This document shows positions 1 to 10,967 of a stretch of 64,000 bases of DNA, in pieces; within the stretch, counting starts at the first letter, position 1, and each line of letters begins with the position of its first letter. This DNA is from Ustulina deusta (Eukaryota > Ascomycota > Sordariomycetes > Xylariales > Xylariaceae), in assembly GCA_023159155.1 (NCBI GenBank), contig JAJNNX010000009.1:558001-622000 (forward strand). Reading direction: 5' to 3'. Below the pieces are notes generated by a model. The model searched no databases. It was not told where the DNA came from and was given only the letters and a program-made list of their open reading frames with translations. The position numbers and the translations under genes are program-made.

Positions 1-451
1 TCTGGTCGAAAAATACACTAAGATCTGTGGCCATGAAGCAATAGAGGGTCACAGATTTCCTGTAATACTCAGGCTCTTGGATATAGTTCAAAGGAGAGAA
101 TACGTGTTATCATTAGACCTGGAGGAGAACTATGGTATGTTTGTCAAATCTTGTCAAAGGATTCCTTTTCTAATGAAAGCATTAGATGGGTTTGTCAGAG
201 GCGGCCTCAGAGAGGGCCTTCGCCCCGAATTCGCTATTTTTTGTGGCCTTCACCCATCAGAAGAGGACTATAGCAATGAAACCTATAGGGAAGCCTACTA
301 CATACAAGGTTACCAAGAGCAAGCATGTAGCTTGATGACAACGTGGGTTGCAGTCTTATCGAGTTTGTGGAGACAAAAGCTTCAGCTAGCGGGCGCTATA
401 GGCGAGCATCGGGTAAGCCCCAGGACTTCGAGTAGAGAAGACAGATGCTAG
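1..451 (+). CDS. Unrecognised partial ORF at the left edge
   Basis: An open frame enters from the left edge (first full codon at base 2) and runs to a stop at 449-451, giving about 149 residues with no N-terminus. The amino-acid composition looks coding: clusters such as FVRGGLREGLRPEF and ETYREAYYIQGYQEQ alternate charged and aromatic residues as in a folded helical protein. I do not recognise the family. The tail after about base 400 (Ser/Arg-rich) looks like out-of-frame or intron sequence, so the true exon may end near 410 or the gene may be broken. It lies upstream of an AAA pseudogene on the same strand but about 1.2 kb away. It could be the C-terminal part of a gene starting outside the window. 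Confidence 0.35.
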   Translation, partial: LVEKYTKICGHEAIEGHRFPVILRLLDIVQRREYVLSLDLEENYGMFVKSCQRIPFLMKALDGFVRGGLREGLRPEFAIFCGLHPSEEDYSNETYREAYYIQGYQEQACSLMTTWVAVLSSLWRQKLQLAGAIGEHRVSPRTSSREDRC

Positions 452-1650
452 CAGGGAGTTGAGGGGGGGAAGTCGATGAGGATGATAGTGATAAGACTGT
501 TGAGTTTGATAAGCTTAGAGCACAATAAACAGGACCAAATATCAACAACACAGGTTTATCACCACGCAAATAGAAATGTTTGACTAGTGGGTGCTTTGCC
601 GCTGGACAGTTATGGTTGTGCTTGTGAAGCAAGTTCTTTTTTGGCCTCTTCGCGTTGGCGCTTTGTCACACGGCCAAGACTGCCAAGTCTCTGTTGGCTG
701 CAAAGAAGTTGAATACGAAGACTATTGGAAGAAGACTAGGTTAAGAGAACCACTTTTATCTGCAAGAGACCAACAATAAGGAGAACCAGAATGGACAGAT
801 AGAGACCAGCCTCCCCGACTAGAAGAAGGGAGAGATGAAGCACGGGCCTCGAGACCTAAAGAAAATTATTAGTTGAATTTGAATACCTATACTCAAAGGA
901 CTTCGAGTATAAGCCCTTGTCTGTCACAGCGCCATTCGCATTTGTATTTCACTTAGCACGTGACTTCATCTTCTTCTCATAAAGTAATTACCATCATCTT
1001 CAAATCTCGCCCAGGGAGACTCTCAAATAATGTTTTTGCTTCCGTTTAACATGGCCAACGATCTCTAAGCCGATGTGCTCGATACTAACCTAAGAGATTG
1101 TATTGTAGCAAATGTAAACATAAAAGACCGATGAAAAGCTCGACTTCCTAGGAAGTCGCTCTAGCATATGAACCGTTTCATAGGCAATGATGACCCTCCA
1201 CTTATTAGGGTAGATCCAGGAACAATGATGCAATAAAATTTGAGGCATAGCTAAGCATTTGGAATATGATGGTAACAAATTCCTTACTGGTATGGCTAGA
1301 GAAGTGTCACCTATAACATGTTATATAACTAAATGACGTCCAGGGTCCGGCCTTTCACAATTGAGGCTTGATAAACCGTAAAATAAACTGTCACAGGGCA
1401 TACCCACAGACAGAAGTACACAAGTGTCCATCGCCTACCCCATGTACAGGGCTCGTGACACAAGAAGAGAGTCTCTCATATAGGTAGACAGCTAAGAAGA
1501 TTTCTCTAGTGCAGACCATGTGGTCTAGATGCTCACTCTATGCCTAATTCACGAGACCTATGTTCTCGAGCGAGCTACATAGGATAATTATTGGCGCAAG
1601 AGTAGATAATAGGGCTTGCCAACTGCTTAGCTCCTGGTTTCCCTTGGACC
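452..1650. other. Intergenic stretch, no gene seen
   Basis: About 1.2 kb without a convincing coding frame. Short ORFs at 396-632, 591-779 and 1090-1278 have no recognisable motif and conflict with one another. There is no tRNA-like fold or clear repeat. Sequence just before 1651 may hold the lost 5' part of the AAA pseudogene, because its readable frame begins without an ATG. Confidence 0.5.
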
Positions 1651-4600
1651 TTGCCAGAATCTAGAGCAAGAGAGGACTGGGAGTTTCAGAGAGCCTCTTG
1701 GGGACCGGACTCGACCCTCGACGAACTCATGGATATCGTTGGGCTCGAGCCAGTAAAGAGGAAGTTTATTCAGATAAACACTCTCATCCAGACAGCGAAT
1801 CGCCAAGAGCTAGACATATCCGAGGCGTTTGGCGCAGTCTTCATTGGCAACCCTGGAACAGGTGAGCACTATAATAAGAATCCCTGTCTAACCATGTCTG
1901 TCTAACTTGTTCGTCTTGTTTGTCTTCTGCCAGGTAAATCCAAAGTCGCAAAGATATACGCCAACTTCTTGTATGCAACAGATATTGTGCCCGATAACTC
2001 TTTGACAGTGGTTACGGGAGCCCGCCTGGTTTCAGGCGGAGTCCAGGTGTGTGGTTCACGCCTCGACAATCTGGAAACAACTGGAGGAGTCTTTCTTGTA
2101 GAAGAAGCTCATCAAATGGTATCAAAAGATGGAGGGAGTGGTGGTTCTGTTATCGACTACCTGCTGTCTGAGGTTGAGAAATTGAAAGGGAGGGTCGTCT
2201 TCCTCTTCGCAGGGCATGGCAAGCAGATGGAGACCTTTTGCGTCTACAATGCCGCGTTTCCAAGCCTAATCCCAACGAGTATTAACTTCCCCGACTATTT
2301 CGATCACGAACTCCATCTCCTGCTTGTTTATGAGGCAAAGCGGAGATTCAAACAAAACGTGAATGTTGAGGGCGGCTATTACGGCCCCCTGATGAGGATC
2401 GTGGCACGGCGCATCGGTCGGGGCCGTGGGAGGCAGGGTTTTGGCAATATGTGAGATGTCCAAAACACAGTCTCCAGAATCCACAGCCGACAGGCCGATC
2501 GTCTCTTTCGGTCTATGAAGGCGGGAACACAAGCAAGGACGACGATCTCATCCTGTCTCAAGATGACCTGCTGGGACCCCCTCCTTCCAGCGTATTCACT
2601 AGCAGTGCATGGGAAGAACTGAAGGGAATGATTGGACTAAAGTCTGTTAAAGACAGCATTGAGGCAATTATCCACCGGCTACAGCTAAACTACAAACGAG
2701 AGATTGCTGAAATGCCCCTTTTCGAGTGCTCTCTGAACAAGCTATTCCTTGGCAACCCAGGCACCGGCAAGACTACTGTTGCGAAACTGTATTACGGCCA
2801 GATCCTAGCGGACATTGGGCTACTCAGTAATGGCGAAGTTATTATTAAAACGCCGTCGGAGCTGATTGAGGACGCCCTCGGCCAATCTAAAAGGAATACC
2901 AAGGCAATCTTAGATTCCACTAAGGGCAAGGTACTGATCATCGATGAGGCCTACATGCTCGGCAGTAGAAACAAGTCGGCATCGACTACTGACGCTTTCA
3001 GGGCAGGCGCAATCGATACTATTGTCGGCGAAATTCAAAGTACTGCCGTCGAAGATCGCTGCGTTCTTCTAGTTGGCTACCGAGACCGGATGGAGTCCAT
3101 GTTAAATGAAGTCAGTCCAGCACTCGCGAGGCGCTTTCCCCTTGCATCAGCATTTTCTTTCGAAGACTGTTCGTAGGGCGAGATCGAAGAGATCCTTAAC
3201 GTCAAGCTCGGAAGCCAGGGACTCAAAGCTAGCAACGAGGCTAAGACCACCGCGATCGAAGTTCTTTCCCGTTCCCGCAACCGTCCAGGCTTCGGGAACG
3301 CTGGAGAAGTTGACATCCTCTCAGATCAAGCTAAATTGCGTCAGAACAGGCGACTGCTAGTGAGTAGTGATGGCAGTGCAGAGACTGATCTGCTATTGCC
3401 AAGCGACTTCGATCCAGATTTTGAAAGGGGCTCTCGTTCTTTGCTCGATATCAAGCTCCTCTTCGAAGACTTCGTGGGCAGTGACACCCTCATACACCCT
3501 CATACAACAGCTACAGCACTATCAGCTCGTTGTAAGGAATATGAAAGCCGTATCGAAACGCGTGTTGGATGGAACGGTCATGATACCCCTCAAAGATCCA
3601 AGGGAAATGATTCCTTTCACTTTCCTATTTTGTGGCCCCCCTGGTAAGAAACATTCCCTAATGTGTACAATGAATATATGACCACTAACACGCTGTTTGA
3701 AGGCACCGGAAAAACTACAAAGGCCAACAGGATGGGCAAAGTCTTCTATGACATGGGTTTCCTTGCGGCCAAGGATGTCATCGAATGCTCTGCGACGGAT
3801 TTGATTGGGGAATACGTCGGTCATACAGGTCCCAAGACTAAACGTATTTTCGACACTTCTCTCGGCCGGGTGCTGTTTATTGACGAAGCTTCCAAGCTGG
3901 CTGAAGGGCCGTATGGGAAAGAGGCAATGGTTGAAATCGTTAACAATCTCGCCAAGGACAATTATCGGAATAAGCTTGTCGTCATCCTGGCTGGGTATGA
4001 ACGAGATATCAACAAATTGATGTCTGTCAGCACTGGGCTCAATAGTCGATTCCCTGTAGTGGTCAGGTTTAAACCGCTTTCTATGATGCAGTGTAGCGAT
4101 CTATTCTTTAAGTCTCTACGGAACTATGGGCTTGAAACTCAGTTATTGGAAGAATCGGGGCACCTCAAGTCAAGTTTGGACAAATCCTTTAAGAAGCTTT
4201 CCGCGGAACGCCCGCGACTTCCAGAACGTGGCTAAGGTGATATTTCTGAAGCTACTGGGGGCTAACGAGGAGACCCTCTCTTTGACCGTTTCGGAAGATC
4301 TTGTTGTTCGAGAGATCAATTATATTGTCAAAGACAGGCAAAAGAGAGAGACAGTAGCGCCAGATATAGGTGACGGAAAAATGGCCTCAGACCCCACTGC
4401 ACGACATGACTCGCACGAAGCCTTGATGATTCCACCAACTACGACCAGCACGAAAGCTAATACAAACACGAAGAAGACTACGATCGAAAATTCAAGTCCA
4501 AACGAACTGCATGATATAAATCCTGTGACCAATATTGTCCACGAAGAGAAGTTTAGCGCCGTGACCGAAAGCGCGAGTGGAGATGGCTCGCCCAGGGGAG

Positions 4601-4966
4601 CGGAACGGGACCCAGGCGTCCCCGACGAGATATGGAATCAGCTCCAGTATGATAAGGCGGCCGCGAAGAAGCGCCAGATGAATTACGACAATTCACGTAA
4701 TATCCTCGCCCGCGTCACCAAGGACATCGCGAATGCTCAGGCCATGCTTTCCACGACCCCCGCCGGCTCGGCGATCAGACAGCGCGCAGAGACTCCGTAT
4801 TGCGCAAAAGAAGCAGGAGAAGCAGCAGAAAGCCCTGGAGGAGATCGAAGAAGAACAGAAGAGGGAGAAGGAGATCCAAGAACTACTGAAAGGTAAGTGT
4901 TCCTCGGGATATAAATGGATAAAACAAGAATCCAGGTATCAATGCGCTGGAGGTATCTGTAATTAG
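1651..4966 (+). pseudogene. Three-domain CbxX/CfqX-type AAA+ ATPase, broken
   Basis: Three successive AAA+ modules are readable. Module 1 has Walker A GNPGTGKSK, split by an intron at 1862-1933, then a degenerate Walker B (VFLVEEAHQM) and the sensor-like FGN stretch near 2440. Module 2 (about 2600-3340) has LGNPGTGKTTVAK and KVLIIDEAYML. Module 3 (about 3440-4250) has FCGPPGTGKTTKA, again split by a phase-1 intron (3644-3702), and RVLFIDEASKL. A basic coiled-coil tail and a CSSGYKWIKQ...YQCAGG end match the usual terminus of this fungal family. Lesions: in-frame TGA at 2452-2454, a frameshift near 2510-2540, TAG at 3174-3176, a 10-bp duplication frameshift at 3484-3503, and frameshifts near 4190 and 4780. 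No ATG starts the first frame (1651 is TTG). The family is CbbX-like; its role in fungi is unclear. Confidence 0.85.
3484..3503 (+). repeat. 10-bp tandem duplication causing a frameshift
   Basis: The 10-mer ACACCCTCAT occurs twice in direct tandem (3484-3493 and 3494-3503). Reading with only one copy joins the upstream frame (LLFEDFVGSDTLI) directly to the downstream frame (QQLQHYQLVVRN), which is the expected start of the third AAA module. This is direct evidence that a small duplication broke the gene. Confidence 0.85.
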
Positions 4967-5149
4967 TGCCACTTTTGAGGAGATGAGGGATTGGCAGGTT
5001 TCTCGTTAATAGAAGTTTAGAAACCTAGGTATTGAAGAATGAAAAGAGGGCTCTGTTGTACCGGCGTCTAGGAACATCTTTGGACCGACTCTTAATGCAT
5101 ACTCCAAGATTCACTTTCAGACTGGCATCTACGGACCAATTGTATGGTA

Positions 5150-5480
5150 GGCATTTACCGCACGCAACTGATACTGCTGTATACCCGCAGTGGGCTCATC
5201 AGACAATCCTTCCACCGAAGGTCTTTTCAAAGCGCGCATGTTGAACAGGAGGCTACCATACATGAGGTGATTTCCAACCTTTTGGCCAACAACCCGCTGA
5301 CGGGCGTTGGGTGGCCTGGAATGATTCAGTCTGGGAGAATGAAATTGAAAAAGCGCCGCTAAGTACACGCGCTTGGGCCGTCCAGGAACGGTTCCTGGCA
5401 ACGCGGGTTATCCATCTCGCTCAGAACCAGATCTTTTAGGAATGTCTTGAGAATATCCGCTGTAGGATAGACCCCGACTC
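5150..5480 (+). pseudogene. HET (heterokaryon incompatibility) domain relic
   Basis: The frame around 5300-5450 reads GRWVAWNDSVWENEIEK followed by PLSTRAWAVQERFLATR and VIHLAQNQIF-stop-ECLENIRC. This is the conserved HET-domain block (P-L-x-x-R-[AG]-W-x-x-Q-E-R...HF...Q-x-x-W-E-C). The TAG at about 5437-5439 sits where the family has Trp, consistent with TGG to TAG, a G-to-A change. Other stops and frame breaks occur upstream (around 5240-5265). No complete HET gene can be assembled. The HET family triggers cell death on non-self fusion; this copy looks dead. Confidence 0.7.
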
Positions 5481-6255
5481 TACCCTTATGACCATAGGTA
5501 CGACGATACGACGGGGTGCCACCGCATGTTGAGGGCGGCGGTGTGTTCGACAGCCCGAAGAGATACAGGTCATGCTATCTGCAGCGTCGATTGGCCGCTA
5601 GCCTACCATGTCTCAGCTGTGCGTGATACGCTGTGCGTCAATAAGCTTACTGACAGTTGCGTCATGATCTCGATAGGACCCAGGGCTAATACCTAGATAG
5701 AGGTTGAGCGGTCTAGGAATGTAGGCAGTCAGTAGATTGGAGGACCATTCCTTTTTTTTTTTTTTTTTTCGTGGTACATACATTTATGTACGAATTGACT
5801 AGTTTTTGTTAATCGATATAGTGCTATTCTAGATGTCTACATAAGAAACTGCACCTGCGGCATTTAAATCAAGTCTTGTATCTAGTTGGCGGCATTTGAA
5901 CATGCGAATCGCCATCCGGTACTAAAAAGTCCTAGGCTATTACTGTCTCGCATTTGTGGTTGCTGTTGTTCCCTGATCGCTGTACTCAAGTAATCGCACG
6001 CCATATGGCTTCTTTCCGAGTGCTCAATTCGTACTTGTCATATATAGTTAATTGTGTTTCAATTCCCTCTGCTAACCCATTGTGACTAACAAGAGTACTA
6101 TTATCTCAGCAATACAGACAAAACTTTTGACAGGAATAGGGGCCCAGTATGGGCTAATGTTGGAAAACTATTACAAGCTCGGTGTTCAGCCGTACTTCGA
6201 CCCAGACCTACATTAGGGAGCTCTTAGTGTCCGCCGATCAAAAATAAAGGGGAGC
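5481..6255. other. Intergenic stretch with an 18-T tract
   Basis: There is no supported gene. The only notable element is a run of 18 T residues at 5752-5769. The 3' end of the minus-strand dehydrogenase lies at 6256, so part of this stretch is probably its 3' untranslated region. Confidence 0.5.
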
Positions 6256-7259
6256 TCAAGTGAGAACGTTAACTGACACTCCAGAGTCTACGACAATTGA
6301 TTGGCCGGTTATGAAGCTCGCACCCGGACTTGCCAAGAAATGGACAACATTGGCGATCTCTTCGGGTACGGCAACACGTCCCAGCGGCATGGACTTATTA
6401 AGAATCTCGCCAACCGCGGGTTGCGCCTGAATCCCTCGCTGCAACATGGGCGTGTTGGTGAAGCCGGGACATACTTCGTTTATGCGAAGGCCACTCGCTC
6501 GGTTTTCAAGAGCTAGAATCTTATTTAGTTCTATAACCCTCAGTGCTGATAATGAATATGAATGGACGCACCAGCACACTTGATAATACCCCGTGCGGCG
6601 AACTTGCTTGCGACGTAGGTGGTTGACTGTGCCGTGCCAAGGACGGCGGATAAGGAGGTGATGTTGATGATGGCACCCGGACCAATTTTACGCCGACCGG
6701 AACGCCCTTCGGCAAACAGCGGCTCTTGGTCTTTCATTGCACTGATCTCTTCCTGTAGGCAATGCAGGATACCTTTGGCATTGATATCGTGCAAGTGGTC
6801 GTACTCTGACTCGTTTACAGTCGCAGTATCGGCGGCCACCTGGCGAGGGACCTGAGATGCTCTAATCAGCAACCTAATCATACCAGCCTACCGACAGAGT
6901 TCCGCTTACACCCGCGCTGTTGACGGCGTAGTCCAACCTGCCGAATCTTTTCTTAACCTCCTCAATCATGCTCCTCACAGAACCCCGGTCTCGGACATCC
7001 ACGCGAATAGCAAGTGTCTCATAGCCTTCAGCGGTTGCAATACCTCTGCTCTGCTCGGATGCGGCCATCGCAGCATCCAGATCTAGGTCAGCAAATACAA
7101 CTACGCGGGCCCCCCTCTCCGCGAAGGTGAGAGCCGATTCATGGCCAATTCCGCTTCCTATTAATCGTGTATTAGTCACGGATATAGTCAGGAGGGTTGA
7201 ACACATGAGAGACTGCTCATACCGGCGCCAATGACAACAGCTATGCCATTGACATCCAT
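6256..7259 (-). CDS. Short-chain dehydrogenase/reductase (SDR), 279 aa
   Basis: The spliced model has four exons (7259-7223, 7157-6892, 6851-6572, 6512-6256; 840 nt) and stays in frame. It starts MDVNGIAVVIGAGSGIGHE, giving the NAD(P)-binding GxGxGIG-type motif of classical SDRs. The NSAG motif, the catalytic Ser in INITSLSAVLG, the YVASK (YxxxK) pair and the CPGF motif are all present, so the enzyme should be active. The introns are 65, 40 and 59 nt; the 40-nt one is short and its exact ends are the least certain. The typical reaction is NAD(P)H-dependent interconversion of an alcohol and a ketone. It lies 3.7 kb from the HR-PKS start, separated by a small repeat element and a membrane-protein gene, so a tailoring role is plausible but not shown. 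Confidence 0.85.
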
Positions 7260-7683
7260 TATTCTTGAGAGGGGGAATCCACCCAGACCGTGTTCCGTGT
7301 ATAGACGGTCAAAGTAGATGAGAACCACGACAATCAACGGATGCGAATGGCATATCAAATAGGAATAATGCCAGCAGGAAAATGGTAGGACAGAGCGTGA
7401 AATGACATGGCTTGTATGGACAAGGAAACTACATTCGACACAGCTCGGATGGCTCGGGAGACTCCGCCTACCATTCGTTGTTTGTTCTGCAGCCTGCTTC
7501 TGTAGGAGCACATGACGCAGGCGAGTAACACAAAACACGAATATGTCGCCGCTTTGATATCTTATCCTTGCAAGAGGACCACTGCAGTTAGGTACCTTTT
7601 TGGGTACCTACCTAAGGTACCTACGTCTACAAATAGTGCAATATGATGTAATGAATTGATGTAACGATACATGCATGCTTACA
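7260..7683. other. Intergenic, short palindromic GGTACC cluster
   Basis: Upstream region of the SDR gene. A cluster of GGTACC/ACCTACC words at about 7590-7625 is partly palindromic and resembles words found again at 8258-8292, beyond the inverted-repeat element. No gene is seen. Confidence 0.4.
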
Positions 7684-8261
7684 TACCGTATAGGGAAAAG
7701 CGTGGGGTGGAGAACCGTTCTCAGGCGCAAGAACGCAACGTCTGTATAACTACCGTTGTATGGGGAGAGAACCGTTGCCTACAAAAGAAGCGTTGCTCAG
7801 AAAAGAACCGTTGCCCATAAAAGAACCGTTGCCCATATATTTTTCTAGCCAGCCAATCAAATAGCTCGAAATATTACGCCGGCCAATTAGAAGGCTTTAA
7901 TTACCCCGCTTGCCCCCGCCCCTCCCCCCCCAAAAAAAAAAACGTACACAACCTAGGATTCGAACTACACTTATTATTATAGCAGAACAATCACTATAAT
8001 TTAACGGAACACTACCTACCTTACAAACTACGAACTACCTATACACATTACTATTACACCTAGGTACCTATACAGATTACAGTTTACAATTATATCAGCA
8101 ACTCCGCTATGCTAAAATATATTAGCCAATTATAACTAGTATTATAGTGGGTAACGGTTCTTTTATGGGCAACGCTTCTTTTATGGGCAACGCTTCTTTT
8201 ACGGGCAACGGTTCTTTTTAAAAAGAACGGTTCTCCCTCCCTACATTTTCCCACTACGGTA
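7684..8261. mobile_element. Small inverted-repeat element (MITE-like) with 18-bp subterminal repeats
   Basis: The left end reads TACCGTATAGGGAAAAGCG... and the reverse complement of the right end reads TACCGTAGTGGGAAAATG..., both continuing into GGAGAACCGTTCT. Inside each end lie four copies of an 18-bp unit: left starts at 7771, 7789, 7807 and 7825 (core ACCGTTGCCCATAAA); right, inverted, at 8152, 8170, 8188 and 8206. The spacing is exactly 18 bp on both sides. The roughly 300-bp centre is AT-rich, holds a C/A homopolymer run near 7920-7942, and has no coding frame. The size, lack of a transposase and symmetric ends fit a non-autonomous DNA transposon. The superfamily is unknown. Confidence 0.7.
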
Positions 8262-8599
8262 CCTACTTACCTACCTAAGGTACTCGGGTACGTACTGTAG
8301 TATATAATGCATCAGCATGCAGCTGAACTACCATGAATGGATGAATAGGTACGGTAAGCCATTTGTTAATCCATGCGTCCGTCTTATGTTATACCTATTT
8401 TTTGTGCTTCTGGCAGAAGAAAAAGCAGAAACTTTGTCTGCGCACACACATAGGTGCTCACTTCTATAGATGCAGAGAAAACGAGATGAAGAATAAACTA
8501 GCCCAAATACAAACAATTCGATAGCAGTACGAGCACGATGACCAAACGCTGTACTCACTATACCACATTTGACTTTAAATTTCAGTAGAGGCTATTACA
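8262..8599. other. Intergenic, 3' side of the rhodopsin-domain gene
   Basis: No gene is seen. A GGTACC-rich patch just outside the inverted-repeat element (8258-8292) echoes the one at 7590-7625. The rest is probably the 3' untranslated region of the minus-strand gene ending at 8600. Confidence 0.4.
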
Positions 8600-9897
8600 T
8601 CATACCCATTCGCGACGTGTCACAAATTCCATTTCTTCTCCTTCGCCATGTCTATATGTAAGACACACGTCGCTTCGAACATGAATAGTGCCAGTGGCAT
8701 TTCGCGTAGACTTCGCAGGAGCGGCGTCTTCAACCGTGCTGGACGCAACATCACGGAGATGAATTGGCTGAATATCGCTCGTGTCACTGTTTTGTTGATT
8801 CCAATGATCCATTGAGCAATTTTCCCCTTCGGAACCGAGTTGAAAGCCGGGATTCTCTCGCGAACCGCGCAGGATTTTGCGTGGGGTGTCAGATAGGTCA
8901 CGAGAAGTAAAGAGTGACGCCACGCCACCGGACACCCAGCGTTTGACGAGATAAAACCAGCTGGGCACACAAATTGATACAACAGAGACAGATATCTCGG
9001 CGAGAGACCAGGCCAACTCAGGAACCTGGTACCACGAGATGTCGGGATCATCTAGGTGCGGCTTGATAGAAATAAACGCTGCAGTTCTCCCCAAAGACGT
9101 GACTAAGGTGCTGCCATTCCACATCCACGTTAGCGAAAATCAGCCCAGCATCTTTTTGATTTTTAGAAACGTACACATATCCAAGAACAAATGCGCCGAT
9201 CAGGGCCAACTTCCTCATTTTCGTGGTGTGTAGCCGGTATAGCAATGGCATAGGCAGAAGTAGTATTAGTAAATCTGTCAACACGTCTAACACCAGTCCA
9301 GCTAGCAAAAGCCCGAAGTTTGTATAATCGTTCTCACAGTGGCCCTCGATTTCTGGTTCCCAATTCTTGCTTGGCGGTACACAAGAGAATATCTGGGCCG
9401 GCAGTTTGTAAAGAATAAAGACCACCACAAGCGCGAAGGTAGCGCCGTGCGCGGCATTGAACGTTTTGGATCTCGAAGAGAACACCCGCCGATAGAAAAA
9501 TAGAACTGAAAATTTCGCAAAGGCGATACCGGAGTCGAAGACGATCTGCGAAACGTAAAATAGGCGCAGTAATTCAGTCACGTCGTCTATCGATTTGAAT
9601 TCTTGGAAATGCTTCCCTAGACCAAGCTGAACACCACGGATGGTAAAGGCACAGTTCACTATGCAAGCCCCCTATTTATTGTTAGGAGCTGTTCACCATG
9701 AGCATGTTAAGTTTAGCAATGAAGAAACTCACCCAGGCAAGAAGAGCAAACCAGTCGTCCCACCATAGCTTAGTGTTTGCTGTGGTGATGATACGGGACC
9801 ACAATCGAAAGAAGATGGCCAGTGTCGGCAGAATAGTCATCACTATCCCAAGCCGAAATAGCAGTGGACCTTGCGACGCCTTCTCATTGCTATCCAT
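8600..9897 (-). CDS. Fungal rhodopsin-domain (PTH11/SAT4-like) integral membrane protein, 390 aa
   Basis: Three exons (9897-9733, 9671-9175, 9110-8600; 1173 nt) join in frame, with introns of 61 and 64 nt (donors gtgagt and gtacgt). The N-terminus carries helix 1 (LGIVMTILPTLAIFFRLWSR) and the family motif WWDDWFALLAW. Further hydrophobic segments and the Cys-containing CVPPSKNWEP loop follow, then a helix ending SICVPSWFYLVKRW where the family usually has CACLPTLRP. The C-terminal tail of about 150 residues is polar and probably cytosolic. These seven-helix proteins are often called GPCR-like or simply integral membrane proteins; no ligand is known. It is transcribed divergently from the PKS with 1070 bp between the start codons. 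Confidence 0.85.
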
Positions 9898-10967
9898 GGT
9901 GTAAAGGCTCTCCCTTGTGTCGCGTGTTAGGTCAATCTCGACTCATTTCCCACTGAAGTTCATGAGATGCAGAAGTCGGACTAGCCTTCTCAGTGTGCCA
10001 GAGAATGAGCATAAAATAGACGGACCGCAAGTTTCGGGTTTCCGAAATGTCAACACCCCAATGCAGTGAGCCGTACGGCCCCTTCTGAGAACCCATGTGC
10101 ATAAGACTGTGCCGCACCTCTGAATCGGTACACGCATAAGCTTACCGCAATAGACATGTATATTTCCGCCGCAAAAAGCTCGCTGTTGGTGGCATGCATC
10201 TCACAAAACGCCTCATTGGATGTCACCCTCCCTAGTGGGTAACTTTGATGCTGATCCCCGGAATATATCGTGCCATGTCTCCCGCCCCCAACACCAACAG
10301 ATGCGTTTGTGAGGCGCTTCACTTTGAATGGCGTGTTTTGGCCTCGGTGGGTGGCACAGCATACCTAGTTTCGTAAAATCAACTGTATTGAGACGGCAAC
10401 CAAGCGGATCCTACGGACCGGAGCGTCTTATTCCCGTGGTGGCAAAAATGTGCTTACAGCTTCGCTTGTACGTATTGGTCAGATCTCAACTGTGAGGTTC
10501 TTCTGCGAGGTCCTTCGAATGTGTACAATCTAGGTACACTAGAGCTAAGGCGAATTTGTGGAGAGATTGTTGGTCATGAGGAATGAAAATGTGTATTCTG
10601 CAAACGTCCGTGGGCGGTGTAGTGCGGAAACTGGCGAGTATACGTGCGCGCCTCTCCGTATGACTGTTGTTAATTGAGTGGCGTAGGGACATGTGAATTC
10701 GTGGGCAGATTGTGAGACCACCGAGCCAATTACCGACGAGACTTGGGAACAATTGTAAGTGCTCGCAAAACAAAAAGCAGCTGTCAGTAATCCAAGATGA
10801 TGCTCTTTCATAGGACTTTGAGATCCAGAAGAAAGTCCGGGGATGACTATACGTTGTGAGCTACAAGAAGTGGACAAGTGTTTGTAACTCTAAGACCGTC
10901 AAACTATTCTACACCTTCCTTTTACTAGTATTAATTTTATACTACACGGGAACTCTTTACATTCACG
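9898..10967. promoter_or_regulatory. Divergent upstream region shared by the membrane protein and PKS
   Basis: 1.07 kb lies between two divergent start codons. Short minus-strand ORFs (10050-10322, 10486-10877) have no recognisable motif and are probably chance. I could not identify a specific regulator site. Confidence 0.35.

Noticed and set aside
7950..7970. TTCGAA-containing T-loop-like sequence suggestive of a tRNA
   Set aside because: No matching acceptor, D or anticodon arms could be found on either strand; it lies inside the inverted-repeat element.
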